Origin: Oscillibacter ruminantium GH1
GTDB taxonomy: Bacteria; Bacillota; Clostridia; Oscillospirales; Oscillospiraceae
Length of the DNA: 64,000 bases
NCBI RefSeq assembly: GCF_000307265.1
Contig: NZ_DF158896.1
Coordinates: 878,860 to 942,859 of the forward strand
Direction: 5' to 3'
Shown here: one piece after another, positions 24,642 to 34,819 of the stretch
Numbering within the stretch: the first letter of the stretch is position 1
How the letters are laid out: every line of letters begins with the position of its first letter
Notes under the pieces: generated by a model
What the model was told of the DNA's origin: nothing
The model's database searches: none
The model's input: only the letters and a program-made list of their open reading frames with translations
Program-made: the position numbers and the translations under genes

Positions 24642-24683
24642 AGTATATCCGCTTTCCCCACATCGAGTCAACTATGTGGGGAA
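24642..24683 (-). promoter_or_regulatory. mocA-crcB promoter with overlapping inverted repeat
   Basis: On the minus strand TTGACT (24671-24666) and TATACT (24647-24642) are 18 bases apart. The perfect 10-bp inverted repeat TTCCCCACAT (24654-24663) and ATGTGGGGAA (24674-24683) brackets the -35 box. It could be an operator for both mocA and the divergent xdhA. Confidence 0.6.
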
Positions 24684-24710
24684 GTTCAGTTGAAAAAGGA
24701 GGCCAGTTTC

Positions 24711-27005
24711 ATGAGCAAAAGCGTCGGCAAGAGCGCTATCCGGGTGGACGCGTACGAAAAAGCCACAGGCCGGGCAAAGTACATGGATGACCTGTGCGAC
24801 AGGGGGGCCCTGATCGCAAAGGTCAAGCACAGCACCATTGCCCACGGATTCGTAAAATCAATTGACACCAGCGAGGCGGAGACGATTCCCGGCGTGGTGA
24901 AGATTCTCACCTGCTTTGACGCGCCCAACCGCCCCTTCCCCACAGCAGGACACCCTTGGTCTATGGACCCCCATCATCAGGACGTGGCGGACAGAATGCT
25001 GCTGAACCGCCATGTCCGGTACTACGGCGACGATGTGGCCGCCGTGATCGCGGAGGACGAGGTGTCCGCCATGCAGGCCGTTCGGGCGCTGAAGGTGGAG
25101 TATGAGGAGATGCCCTTTGTGCTGGATGTGCTGAAGGCCTTGGAGCCGGACGCGCCGCAGCTGCACGAGGAGTATCCCGGCAATGTGCTGGCTCACACCG
25201 AAATCCGCCGGGGCGACTATGAAGCGGCGATTCAGGAGCCGGGCCTCATCCGCGTGGAGGGCTGGTACGACACGCCCACGGTGCAGCACTGCCACATTGA
25301 AAACCACGGCTGCTTTGCCTATGAGGAAGCGGGCCGGGTGGTAGTGGTTTCCTCTACTCAGATTCCCCACATTGTCCGCCGTGTGGTGGGTCAGGCGCTG
25401 GGGATTCCATGGGGCAATGTACGCATCATCAAGCCCTATATCGGTGGCGGCTTTGGCAACAAGCAGGACGCGCTGTATGAACCGCTGTGCGCGTGGCTTT
25501 CCACGCAGGTGGGCGGAAGACTGGTGAAATTCGAGTGTTCGCGGGAAGAAACGTTTGTCTCCAACCGCGTGCGCCACGCGATCCGCACCCACATCATCAG
25601 CTATGTCCGGCCGGACGGCACGTTTGTCGCCCGGAAGTTCGAGGCGTTTTCCAATCAGGGAGCCTACGCCTCCCACGGCCACGGCATCGTGGCCAAGGGC
25701 ATGGGCGCGTTCCCCCAGCTGTATCCCTGCGAAAATCTGGAGTGCGACTGCTGGACGGTGTTCACCAATAAACCTTCTGCCGGAGCGATGCGGGGCTACG
25801 GAATTCCGCAGGCAATGTTTGCCGGAGAGTGCCACATCGACGATGTGGCAAAGGCTGTGGGGCAGGAGCCCGTAGCGTTCCGCCGGGCGCATCTGATGCC
25901 GGTGGGGTATGTGGACGGGTTTTCCAAAAATGAGCTGTATGACGACACGTTCAATCAGTGCATGGACCGTGGACTGGCGTACATCGACTTCGCGCGGAAG
26001 TATGAGGCATATAAGAACCAGACCGGGCCGGTGCGCAAGGGCGTTGGGTGCGCGGTGTTCTGGTACAATACCGCCGTGTGGCCCATTTCGCTGGAGTCCT
26101 CCTCCTGCCGGATGGTGCTCAATCAGGACGGCTCCCTGCAATTCCAGACCGGCGAGACGGAGATCGGGCAGGGCTGCGACACCGCGTATTCCCAGATGGT
26201 AGCGGATGCGGTGGGTGTGCCGCTGGAGAAGGTTCACGTAGTCTCCACACAGGATACCGACGTGACGCCTTACGGCACGGGCGCGTATGCTTCCCGGCAA
26301 ACTTACATCGGCGGATTTTCCATTATGCAGACCGGGCTTGCCCTGCGGGAGCGGATTTTGAACATCGCCCATGAGCAGACCCGGATGCCGGTTTCCAATC
26401 TCGACCTGATCGACGGCAACATTGTCCGCAAGACCGACGGGCGGATTTTGAAGACGCTGGGAGATTTGGCGATGGAGAGCCTTTATTCTATGGAAAGCAG
26501 CCAGCACATCACCGCCGAAACCACCGCCCAGATCAAGACGAACGCCTATTCTTTTGGATGTTCCTTTGCAGAAGTGGAAGTGGACATCGAAATGTGCAAG
26601 GTAAAACTGGTGAATATGATCAATGTTCACGACTGCGGAACGCTCATCAATCCTCAGCTGGCGGAGGCACAGGTGCACGGCGGCATGTCCATGGCCATTG
26701 GCTATGGACTTTCTGAGGAGCTGAAGTTTGACGAAAAGACCGGAAAGCCCTTGAACAATAACCTGCTGGATTATAAGCTGTCCACCTTTATGGATCATCC
26801 CCATCTGGAGGGAGAGTTTGTGGAAAATCCAGAGCCGACCTCGCCGTACGGGACAAAGGCGCTGGGTGAACCTCCGGCCTGCTCCGGCGCGCCGGCGATC
26901 CGCAACGCGATTTTGAACGCCACCGGAGTGGCTGTGGATTGCTGTCCCATCACCCCGCATGTGCTGTACGCAGAGTTCCGCAAGGCGGGACTGATCGAAG
27001 AGTGA
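24711..27005 (+). CDS. xdhA: Xanthine dehydrogenase-family molybdenum-binding subunit
   Basis: 764 residues of the molybdopterin-binding large subunit. It has an N-terminal a/b hammerhead domain (about 15-120), then GGGFGNKQD (about 242-250), GAMRGYGIPQA (about 360-370), ETEIGQGCDT (about 481-490), GTGAYASRQT and the catalytic Glu in KALGEPPACSGAP (about 722). The next two genes encode the FAD and Fe-S subunits, giving a three-subunit hydroxylase for purines or other heterocycles. The ATG at 24711 follows AAGGAGG with nine bases spacing. The real substrate is not evident. Confidence 0.9.
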   Translation: MSKSVGKSAIRVDAYEKATGRAKYMDDLCDRGALIAKVKHSTIAHGFVKSIDTSEAETIPGVVKILTCFDAPNRPFPTAGHPWSMDPHHQDVADRMLLNRHVRYYGDDVAAVIAEDEVSAMQAVRALKVEYEEMPFVLDVLKALEPDAPQLHEEYPGNVLAHTEIRRGDYEAAIQEPGLIRVEGWYDTPTVQHCHIENHGCFAYEEAGRVVVVSSTQIPHIVRRVVGQALGIPWGNVRIIKPYIGGGFGNKQDALYEPLCAWLSTQVGGRLVKFECSREETFVSNRVRHAIRTHIISYVRPDGTFVARKFEAFSNQGAYASHGHGIVAKGMGAFPQLYPCENLECDCWTVFTNKPSAGAMRGYGIPQAMFAGECHIDDVAKAVGQEPVAFRRAHLMPVGYVDGFSKNELYDDTFNQCMDRGLAYIDFARKYEAYKNQTGPVRKGVGCAVFWYNTAVWPISLESSSCRMVLNQDGSLQFQTGETEIGQGCDTAYSQMVADAVGVPLEKVHVVSTQDTDVTPYGTGAYASRQTYIGGFSIMQTGLALRERILNIAHEQTRMPVSNLDLIDGNIVRKTDGRILKTLGDLAMESLYSMESSQHITAETTAQIKTNAYSFGCSFAEVEVDIEMCKVKLVNMINVHDCGTLINPQLAEAQVHGGMSMAIGYGLSEELKFDEKTGKPLNNNLLDYKLSTFMDHPHLEGEFVENPEPTSPYGTKALGEPPACSGAPAIRNAILNATGVAVDCCPITPHVLYAEFRKAGLIEE

Positions 27006-27021
27006 AAGGAGAGAGACGCAG

Positions 27022-27903
27022 ATGTATGATATGAAAGCCCTCTATGAGGCAGGCTCTGTGGAGGAGGCCGTCTCCCTTCGTATGGAGCATCCCGAGGCCC
27101 AGATCATCGCGGGAGGGTCCGACGTGCTGGTGCAGATGCGGGAGGGAAAGCGGGCCGGAAAAGAGCTGATCTCCATTTACGGCATCGACGCTCTGCGAGG
27201 CGTGTCGCTGGAAGAGGACGGGACGCTGCGCATCGGCTCCCTCACCAGCTTTTCTCACATCACCCGGGATCCGCTTATCCAAAAATACATCAATGTGCTG
27301 GGACAGGCGGTGGATCAGGTGGGCGGCCCCCAGATCCGCAACATCGGCACCATCGGCGGCAATACCTGCAACGGCGTGACCTCCGCCGACTCTGCTTCCA
27401 CGCTGTTCGCGTGGGACGCGGTGGTCGAGCTGACGGGACAGGCGGGCGTGCGCCGTATCCCCATTCAGGAGTTCTATATCAAGGCGGGAAAAGTGGATAT
27501 CCATCCCGACGAGATTCAAACGGCCATTTTGATTTCCAAAGAGAGCTACGAAAATACCTTTGGACATTATATTAAATATGCAATGCGCAACGCCATGGAC
27601 ATCGCCACGCTGGGAACCTCGGTCAACGTGCGGCTGTCCGCCGACAAAAAGTATGTGAAACGGGCGCGCGTGGCCTTCGGCGTGGCAGGCCCCATCCCCC
27701 TGCGGGCAGTGACGGCGGAGCGTCTGGCAGAGGGCCAGCCGATTTCCGAGGAATTGGCGGAGCGGTTTTCTCAGGCGGTGAAGGAGGACATCAATCCGCG
27801 GGACAGCTGGCGCGCCAGCCGGGATTTCCGACTGCACATTGCCGTGGAGAGCGCGAAGCGGGCGTTTATGGAGAGCGTGAAACTGGCGGGAGGTGCGCTG
27901 TGA
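27022..27903 (+). CDS. xdhB: Xanthine dehydrogenase-family FAD-binding subunit
   Basis: 293 residues. The FAD-binding fold is marked by AQIIAGGSDVLVQMREGK (about 29-46), the GGPQIRNIGTIGGNTCNG motif (about 101-118) that contacts the flavin, and a C-terminal CO-dehydrogenase-flavoprotein-like domain (VAFGVAGPIPLRA). It passes electrons from the molybdenum and Fe-S centres to NAD. The gene begins 16 bases after xdhA behind GAAAGGAGAG and its stop overlaps the xdhC start by one base. Confidence 0.9.
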   Translation: MYDMKALYEAGSVEEAVSLRMEHPEAQIIAGGSDVLVQMREGKRAGKELISIYGIDALRGVSLEEDGTLRIGSLTSFSHITRDPLIQKYINVLGQAVDQVGGPQIRNIGTIGGNTCNGVTSADSASTLFAWDAVVELTGQAGVRRIPIQEFYIKAGKVDIHPDEIQTAILISKESYENTFGHYIKYAMRNAMDIATLGTSVNVRLSADKKYVKRARVAFGVAGPIPLRAVTAERLAEGQPISEELAERFSQAVKEDINPRDSWRASRDFRLHIAVESAKRAFMESVKLAGGAL

Positions 27904-28415
27904 TGGAAAAACATGTGATGCAGTACAAGACCGTCCATTTTAGTCTCAACGGCAAGAATGTGGAGCGCACGGTGGACGTGCGGGCGTCTTTGACGGACAT
28001 GCTGCGCAACGATTTTCGGATGACTTCGGTGAAAAAGGGCTGCGAGGTGGGGGAGTGCGGCGCGTGCAACGTGCTGATCGACGGCGAGGCTTTCAACTCC
28101 TGCATCTATCTGGCGGTTTGGGCGGAGGGCAAGGCCATCCGCACACTGGAGGGGCTGCTGGGTCCCAATGGCGAGCTTTCCGATATCCAGCAGGCGTTTG
28201 TGGACGAGGCCGCCATCCAGTGCGGCTTCTGTTCCCCCGGCTTTATGCTGACCGCCGTGGAGATTCTGGAATCCGGAAAGGAATACACGGACGACGAGCT
28301 ACGCAAGCTCCTCTCCGGCCATCTTTGCCGGTGTACCGGATATGAAAACATCCTGCGGGCCGTGAAAAAGACCATGTACCGCAGACTGGGAAAGCCCATG
28401 CCGGAAGAAAGCTGA
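27903..28415 (+). CDS. xdhC: Xanthine dehydrogenase-family [2Fe-2S] subunit
   Basis: 170 residues with the two-cluster layout of hydroxylase Fe-S subunits: a plant-type cluster (GCEVGECGACNVL, about 45-57, then C in SCIYL) and an alpha-helical cluster (CGFCSPGF at about 105-112 and CRCTGYENI at about 141-149). ATG 27903 overlaps the xdhB TGA (TGATG) behind GGGAGGTG, so translation is coupled. Last gene of the operon; a terminator hairpin follows. Confidence 0.92.
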   Translation: MEKHVMQYKTVHFSLNGKNVERTVDVRASLTDMLRNDFRMTSVKKGCEVGECGACNVLIDGEAFNSCIYLAVWAEGKAIRTLEGLLGPNGELSDIQQAFVDEAAIQCGFCSPGFMLTAVEILESGKEYTDDELRKLLSGHLCRCTGYENILRAVKKTMYRRLGKPMPEES

Positions 28416-28480
28416 GGCAGCGCAGGAAGACTGCGGGCGGACCGCCCGATGAACCCCTCAAATATCGAAAATACAGGATG

Positions 28481-28518
28481 CGCTGATTCAATCCATTGTG
28501 CGGATTGAATCAGCGTTC
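28481..28518 (+). terminator. Terminator of xdhABC
   Basis: Perfect 14-bp stem CGCTGATTCAATCC/GGATTGAATCAGCG with a 7-base loop, followed by TTCCCTT. Confidence 0.75.
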
Positions 28519-28570
28519 CCTTAAGCGCAGATGTCAGGTGCAGGGGCGGTTGGCACATTTCTTGCCGTAA

Positions 28571-28709
28571 TTGTCAAATTAGTGTGTCAAAGTGCGCTGT
28601 CACGTTCCAACAATTTGGCAAAGCCTTGGTATAACTGGAAATTGAGGGACTTCTGGCAGCGCCGGACCGCCCGTGTCAACTGGCGCGCGATGACAAACCG
28701 TACTGTCAA
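28571..28709. promoter_or_regulatory. Candidate enhancer sites for the sigma-54 activator (nhaC side)
   Basis: Six TGTCA/TGACA half sites occur in 140 bases: TTGTCA 28571, TGTCAA 28585, TGTCAC 28599, TGTCAA 28674, TGACAA 28691, TGTCAA 28704. They lie 135-275 bases upstream of the sigma-54 promoter, the usual enhancer distance. Similar half sites flank the other sigma-54 promoter. Confidence 0.5.
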
Positions 28710-28843
28710 ATATTAATGAATTGCATGGGAAGCTGAAATTTTTTTGCTCTTAATGTAATTTTAAATCGTTAAAAAACTGTGAATTCTTGCGATAAACCGG
28801 AATTCTAAAAAAAACAGGCAAAAAAATCCTCCATACTCCGCTT

Positions 28844-28859
28844 TGGCACGGAATGTGCT
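28844..28859 (+). promoter_or_regulatory. Sigma-54 promoter of nhaC gene
   Basis: TGGCACG-GAAT-GTGCT has GG (28845-28846) and GC (28857-28858) exactly ten bases apart and one mismatch to TGGCACG-N4-TTGCW. Confidence 0.85.
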
Positions 28860-28911
28860 GCAAAGTAGATAAAGCCCAAATCAAGCGGAACCCAAAATAA
28901 GGAGGATTCAT

Positions 28912-30498
28912 ATGGAATCATATGGCGCATTAGCACTGCTTCCCCCTCTTGTGGCGATTGTTCTTTGCTTTGCCACGAAACAGGTCCTGATCTCGATGTT
29001 CATGGGCCTGTTTACCGGATGCTTGATCGTATCCGGATGGAATCCCCTCGGCGGCATCTCCTACTCTTTGAAGGTCCTTGTGGACAATCTGGGCGACCCT
29101 GACAACGCGCTGCTTGTCATTTTCACGATGTTCATGGGCGTCGGCATTGCATTCATCTGGCGGCTTGGTGGCAGCTTTGCACTGGCTGAGGCCGCAAAGC
29201 ACCGCTTCAAGAAGCGGCGTTCCGTGTGCCTTGGCACATGGGGACTGGGCATTTGCACCTCTATCAACGACTGCTTGGTGGCGGCGGTGGATGGAAACGT
29301 CTTCCGCGACATCTGCAAGGAGTACCGCATTTCCTCGGAGAAGCTCTCCTATGTGCTGGACTCCACTGCCGCGCCCGCGGCGGCGCTGCTGATCTCCGAC
29401 TGGATTGCCTATCAGATCTCCATGATCAAACAGGGACTGGATATGGCGGGGATCTCCGATGTGCAGCCGATGGCGGCTTACGTCCACTCCATCCCTTTTA
29501 ACATGTACTCCATTCTGACGCTGTTGTTTGTGGCGTTCCTGATGTATACCGGCAAGGACTACGGCCCTATGCTGAAGGCTGAGGCGCGCTGCCTGTCCAC
29601 CGGAAAGTTTACCCGGGACGGAGCAAGCCCCATGATGGACGTGGGCAATGAGCTGGGAGACCCCAAAATGGACAAGCCCATGGTCAAGACCTTTGTTCTG
29701 CCCATCGGTCTGGCGCTGGCAACCATTTTGGGCGGTATCGTCTGGACAGGCCGGGAGTATCTGTCCGAGGGCGTCATGGCGGTTCTTGAGAACTGCGACG
29801 CCAGTTCCGCGCTGCTGTGGGGCTCTTTCGTCATGGCGGCCACAGGAATCGTGCTGGCGCTGACCACCCGCATCATGACCTTTGCGGAGACGATGTCCAC
29901 CATCGTGGACGGCTTCAAGCTGATGGTCCTCACCGGCGCGATTCTGGTGATGGCGTGGTCTCTGGGCTCCATCACCAAGGAACTGGGATTGGCCTCGTTC
30001 GTGGTGGAACTGATCGGAGACAACGTGCCCTTTGGCGTTCTGCCTCCGCTGGTGCTTTTGCTATCTATTTTAATCGCCTTTGCAACCGGTACCTCTTGGG
30101 GCACCATGGCCATCATGACCCCGCTGGCTATCTCCATGGGCTATCAGCTGACCGGCGACGTGAACATGTCCATCGGCATGGCCGGCGCGGTTCTGTCCGG
30201 CGCGATTCTGGGCGACCACTCCTCTCCTGTGTCTGACACCACGGTCATGGCCTCCATCTTCTCCGGTGCGGATCACATTGACCATGTGGGTACGCAGCTG
30301 CCCTATGCCCTGACGGTGGGCGGCGTGATTCTGGTGCTGTATACGATCTACGGCTTTACGGCCTGCAATCCGCTGATTCTGCTGCCGGTGGGTCTGGTGC
30401 TGCTGTGCTTGCTTGCCACTGTGCTGCACAAGATCGACCTCAAGCGTTATCACATCGACCCCAGCTACGCCGACAACATGACGAAGGCGTTTAAGTGA
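28912..30498 (+). CDS. nhaC: NhaC-family Na+/H+ antiporter
   Basis: 528 residues with about twelve hydrophobic helices. Family motifs include TSINDCLVAA (about 122), FATGTSWGTMAIMTPLA (about 389-405) and GAILGDHSSPVSDTTV (about 425-440). NhaC proteins exchange sodium for protons; relatives exchange organic acids, for example malate for lactate with sodium. It stands behind a sigma-54 promoter and next to the sigma-54 activator, so it may be the carrier for the substrate of the SDR-gcvPAB-acoX operon rather than a housekeeping antiporter. ATG follows AAGGAGGATTCAT. Confidence 0.9.
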   Translation: MESYGALALLPPLVAIVLCFATKQVLISMFMGLFTGCLIVSGWNPLGGISYSLKVLVDNLGDPDNALLVIFTMFMGVGIAFIWRLGGSFALAEAAKHRFKKRRSVCLGTWGLGICTSINDCLVAAVDGNVFRDICKEYRISSEKLSYVLDSTAAPAAALLISDWIAYQISMIKQGLDMAGISDVQPMAAYVHSIPFNMYSILTLLFVAFLMYTGKDYGPMLKAEARCLSTGKFTRDGASPMMDVGNELGDPKMDKPMVKTFVLPIGLALATILGGIVWTGREYLSEGVMAVLENCDASSALLWGSFVMAATGIVLALTTRIMTFAETMSTIVDGFKLMVLTGAILVMAWSLGSITKELGLASFVVELIGDNVPFGVLPPLVLLLSILIAFATGTSWGTMAIMTPLAISMGYQLTGDVNMSIGMAGAVLSGAILGDHSSPVSDTTVMASIFSGADHIDHVGTQLPYALTVGGVILVLYTIYGFTACNPLILLPVGLVLLCLLATVLHKIDLKRYHIDPSYADNMTKAFK

Positions 30499-30528
30499 CG
30501 CCTTTACTACCGGGCGCAGTTTGAAAAA

Positions 30529-30578
30529 GGAACCGGCGTTTCCGTATCTGACCAAGGCAGACGGGAAACGCCGGTTCC
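30529..30578. terminator. Bidirectional terminator between nhaC and the sigma-54 activator gene
   Basis: An 18-bp arm (GGAACCGGCG...) pairs across a 15-base loop. An A run before it gives CTTTTTC on the minus strand; the plus side ends in a CTGTTTATTT tract. Confidence 0.82.
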
Positions 30579-30584
30579 GGCTGT

Positions 30585-32324
<1,740 letters not shown>

Positions 32325-32366
32325 ACGTACACCTTCATTTCTGTTTTTCCTCACTGTATCATAGAA

Positions 32367-32411
32367 TTGTCAGTTTGACAACATTGACATTTTCCGTCAC
32401 GGCGCTGTCAA
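32367..32411. promoter_or_regulatory. Candidate enhancer sites for the sigma-54 activator (SDR operon side)
   Basis: TTGTCA-GTT-TGACAA (32367-32381) is a perfect palindrome. A second pair, TTGACA (32384-32389) and TGTCAA (32406-32411), follows. They sit 105-150 bases upstream of the sigma-54 promoter at 32515 and share half sites with the nhaC cluster. Confidence 0.6.
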
Positions 32412-32514
32412 GCGTCATCCTGCGCCCCGATGTACCGGGATGTTTTCCGGCTGAAGAGGCCGGATTTTCTGGCCCAAGCAGAAAAAACGACATCCTTTTC
32501 TGCTTTTTGAAAAT

Positions 32515-32530
32515 TGGCATGCTTCTTGCT
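32515..32530 (+). promoter_or_regulatory. Sigma-54 promoter of SDR-gcvPAB-acoX operon
   Basis: TGGCATG-CTTC-TTGCT: GG (32516-32517) and GC (32528-32529) ten bases apart, near-perfect match to the -24/-12 consensus, 58 bases before the first start codon. Confidence 0.9.
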
Positions 32531-32587
32531 TGTATATTGACAGAAGAATTGCCACACAGAGACATTTAACAAATATAGGAGGAATTT

Positions 32588-33385
32588 ATGATGCTGCAGA
32601 AGAAAGATCCCCTGAATCTGACCGGGAAGGTGGCCGTCATCACCGGCGGCGGCTCCGGCATTGGACTGGGCGTGGCGCAGCTGCTGTCCGCCTACGGCGC
32701 GGCAGTCGCCATTGTGGATGTGAGCGACAAGGCGGAAGAAAAGGCGCAGGAGATGCGGGACGCCGGACGGCAGGCGGCGTTTTTTAAGTGCGATGTCACC
32801 AGCGAGGAGAGCGTCACCGCCACAGTTGCGGCCATTGTAGAGAAGTTCGGACGCATCGACATTCTGCATAATAATGCGGGCGTCACCGTTCGCAAGGCCA
32901 TGGCCGACCTGTCCGAAAAGGAGTGGGACTTTGTGCTGGACGTGGGTCTGAAGGGCCTGTTCCTTATGAGTAAGCACGTCATCCCCGAGATGCAGAAGGT
33001 GGGCGGCGGTTCCATCGTCAACACCGGCTCAGGCTGGGGCCTCAAGGGCGGCGATCTGGCGGCGGCCTACTGCGCCGTGAAGGGCGGTATCGTCAACGTC
33101 ACCCGCGCCATGGCCATCGACTACGGCAAGTACAACATCCGCGTCAACTCCGTCAACCCCGGCGACACGGTCACTGCCATGATGGTCAGCGAGGGTCGTC
33201 AGACCGGCGAGATTAAGAGCGACGCCGACATCGACGCATTCCTGAAGTCTTGCGGTTCCGGTCGTCCGCTGGCTCGCATCGGTCAGCCGGAGGACATCGC
33301 CAACGGCGTGCTGTTCCTATGCTCCGGGCTTGCCAGCTGGGTCACCGGCGCGGCGCTGGTAGTGGACGGCGGCGGCATCGCCTGA
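32588..33385 (+). CDS. Short-chain dehydrogenase/reductase
   Basis: 265 residues of the classical SDR type. It has the nucleotide motif TGGGSGIG (about 19-26), an acidic DVSD after beta-2 suggesting NAD rather than NADP, NNAG (about 97-100), catalytic Ser in NTGSGWG (about 144) and YCAVK (160-164). It is the first gene of a sigma-54 operon with GcvP-like and AcoX-like genes and probably oxidises a hydroxyl group of the operon substrate or reduces a carbonyl product. ATG 32588 follows AGGAGGAATTT. Substrate unknown. Confidence 0.9.
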   Translation: MMLQKKDPLNLTGKVAVITGGGSGIGLGVAQLLSAYGAAVAIVDVSDKAEEKAQEMRDAGRQAAFFKCDVTSEESVTATVAAIVEKFGRIDILHNNAGVTVRKAMADLSEKEWDFVLDVGLKGLFLMSKHVIPEMQKVGGGSIVNTGSGWGLKGGDLAAAYCAVKGGIVNVTRAMAIDYGKYNIRVNSVNPGDTVTAMMVSEGRQTGEIKSDADIDAFLKSCGSGRPLARIGQPEDIANGVLFLCSGLASWVTGAALVVDGGGIA

Positions 33386-33403
33386 TCAGGCGGGAAAGGG
33401 GCA

Positions 33404-34804
33404 ATGACTGACATGAAGGGTTTTGCGAATCATCCCTACATACCAAACTCCGATCCTGCCGTGCAGGCGGAGATGCTTCGGGAGATCGGACTTTCCTCGC
33501 TGGAGGAGCTGCATCACGATATTCCCGACGAAATCCAGATGCACCGCTCGTTGGACCTGCCCGAGGCGTTCGACTCGGAGTACGCCCTGACGCGGCATGT
33601 GGAAAGCCTGATGGCCCGGAACACCACCTGCAAGCAGAACTTGAACTTTTTAGGCGCGGGCTGCTGGCAGCACTATGTTCCCGCCCTGTGCGACGAGATC
33701 AACTCCCGGGGTGAATTCCTTACCGGTTACGGCGGTGAGCCGTACAACGAACTGGGCCGGTTCCAGTCTCTGTTTGAGTACGCCAGCATGGTGGCGGAGC
33801 TGGTGGGCATGGACGTGGTGAACGTCCCCACCATGGATTGGGCGCAGGCTGCGGCGACGACCGCCCGCATGGCGCAGCGCTACACCGGGCGCAAAGAAGT
33901 GATTATCCCGGCCATCATCGACCCGGACAAGCAGAACATCATGCGCAACTACTGCGCGTCCGACGTGGCGTTTGTGTCCGTCGCCTGTGATGCGCAGGGC
34001 TTGCTGGATTTAAATGATCTGAAGGCCAAACTCAATTCCAATACCGCCGGTGTCTATTTTGAAAATCCCAATTACCTCGGCGCGCTGGAAGTGAACGCGC
34101 AGGCGATTTCCGACCTCGCCCACGGCGCGGGGGCGCTGAGCCTTGTGGGCGTGGACCCCATCACGCTGGGCGTGGTGGCTCCTCCGGCGGACTACGGCGC
34201 GGACATCGTCTGCGGCGATCTCCAGCCCCTTGGCATCCACATGAACTTCGGCGGCGGCCAGTCCGGCTTTATCGCGACCCGGGACGAGGAGCGCTTTGTG
34301 ATGGAGTTCCCCTCCCGCCTGTTCGGCATCGCCCCCACCAGCAAGGAGGGGGAGTACGGCTTCGGCGACGTGGCCTACGACCGCACCTCCTTCGGACACC
34401 TTCGGGAGAAGGCCAAGGAGTATGTGGGTACGCAGACCGCCCTGTGGGGCATCACCGCCGGGGTGTACCTTGCCACCATGGGTCCCCGGGGCATGGAGGA
34501 GGTTGGGCAGACCATGATGCAGAACGCCCAGTATGCCGTGGCCTGCCTCAGCAAGATTCCCGGCGTGAAGGCCAATGCGCTGAACGGAGCCTTTGTCAAG
34601 GAGTTTGTGGTGGATTTCACCGCCACCGGAAAAACCGTTGCAGAGATCAACCGCGCATTGCTGGAAAAGGGTATTTTCGGCGGCAAGGACCTCTCCGGCG
34701 AGTTCCCGGCGCTGGGCCAGTCCGCGCTGTACTGCGTGACGGAAATTCATACCTGCGAAGACCTAGACCGTCTGGCGGCGGCGCTGGCGCAGGTCGTCGG
34801 CTAA
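33404..34804 (+). CDS. Divergent GcvPA-like protein (glycine decarboxylase P-protein, N-terminal half homologue)
   Basis: 466 residues matching subunit 1 of the two-part glycine decarboxylase (start YIPNSDPAVQAEMLREIG, then GAGCWQHYVPAL, FEYASMVAELVGMDV and GIHMNFGGGQSGF). Several usually fixed stretches differ: the family TAYTPYQPEISQG region here reads TGYGGEPYNELGRFQ, and the ASLYDGATA loop reads VPTMDWAQA. These loops lie around the active site in known P-proteins. No GcvT, GcvH or Lpd gene lies nearby. It may therefore act on a substrate other than glycine. Start 33404, 18 bases after the SDR gene. Confidence 0.85.
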   Translation: MTDMKGFANHPYIPNSDPAVQAEMLREIGLSSLEELHHDIPDEIQMHRSLDLPEAFDSEYALTRHVESLMARNTTCKQNLNFLGAGCWQHYVPALCDEINSRGEFLTGYGGEPYNELGRFQSLFEYASMVAELVGMDVVNVPTMDWAQAAATTARMAQRYTGRKEVIIPAIIDPDKQNIMRNYCASDVAFVSVACDAQGLLDLNDLKAKLNSNTAGVYFENPNYLGALEVNAQAISDLAHGAGALSLVGVDPITLGVVAPPADYGADIVCGDLQPLGIHMNFGGGQSGFIATRDEERFVMEFPSRLFGIAPTSKEGEYGFGDVAYDRTSFGHLREKAKEYVGTQTALWGITAGVYLATMGPRGMEEVGQTMMQNAQYAVACLSKIPGVKANALNGAFVKEFVVDFTATGKTVAEINRALLEKGIFGGKDLSGEFPALGQSALYCVTEIHTCEDLDRLAAALAQVVG

Positions 34805-34819
34805 GGAGGGGAGCGTATC

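Larger units (their letters stand above)
28416..28911. other. Long intergenic region with terminator, TGTCA repeats and a sigma-54 promoter
   Basis: This 496-base gap holds the xdh terminator (28481-28518), a cluster of TGTCA-type half sites (28571-28709), an AT-rich stretch (about 28730-28835) and the sigma-54 promoter at 28844-28859. I find no credible gene in it. Confidence 0.7.

Noticed and set aside
24612-24710. Fluoride or molybdenum-cofactor riboswitch before crcB/mocA or xdhA
   Set aside because: The 99-base spacer holds a promoter and an inverted repeat; neither riboswitch consensus can be recognised.
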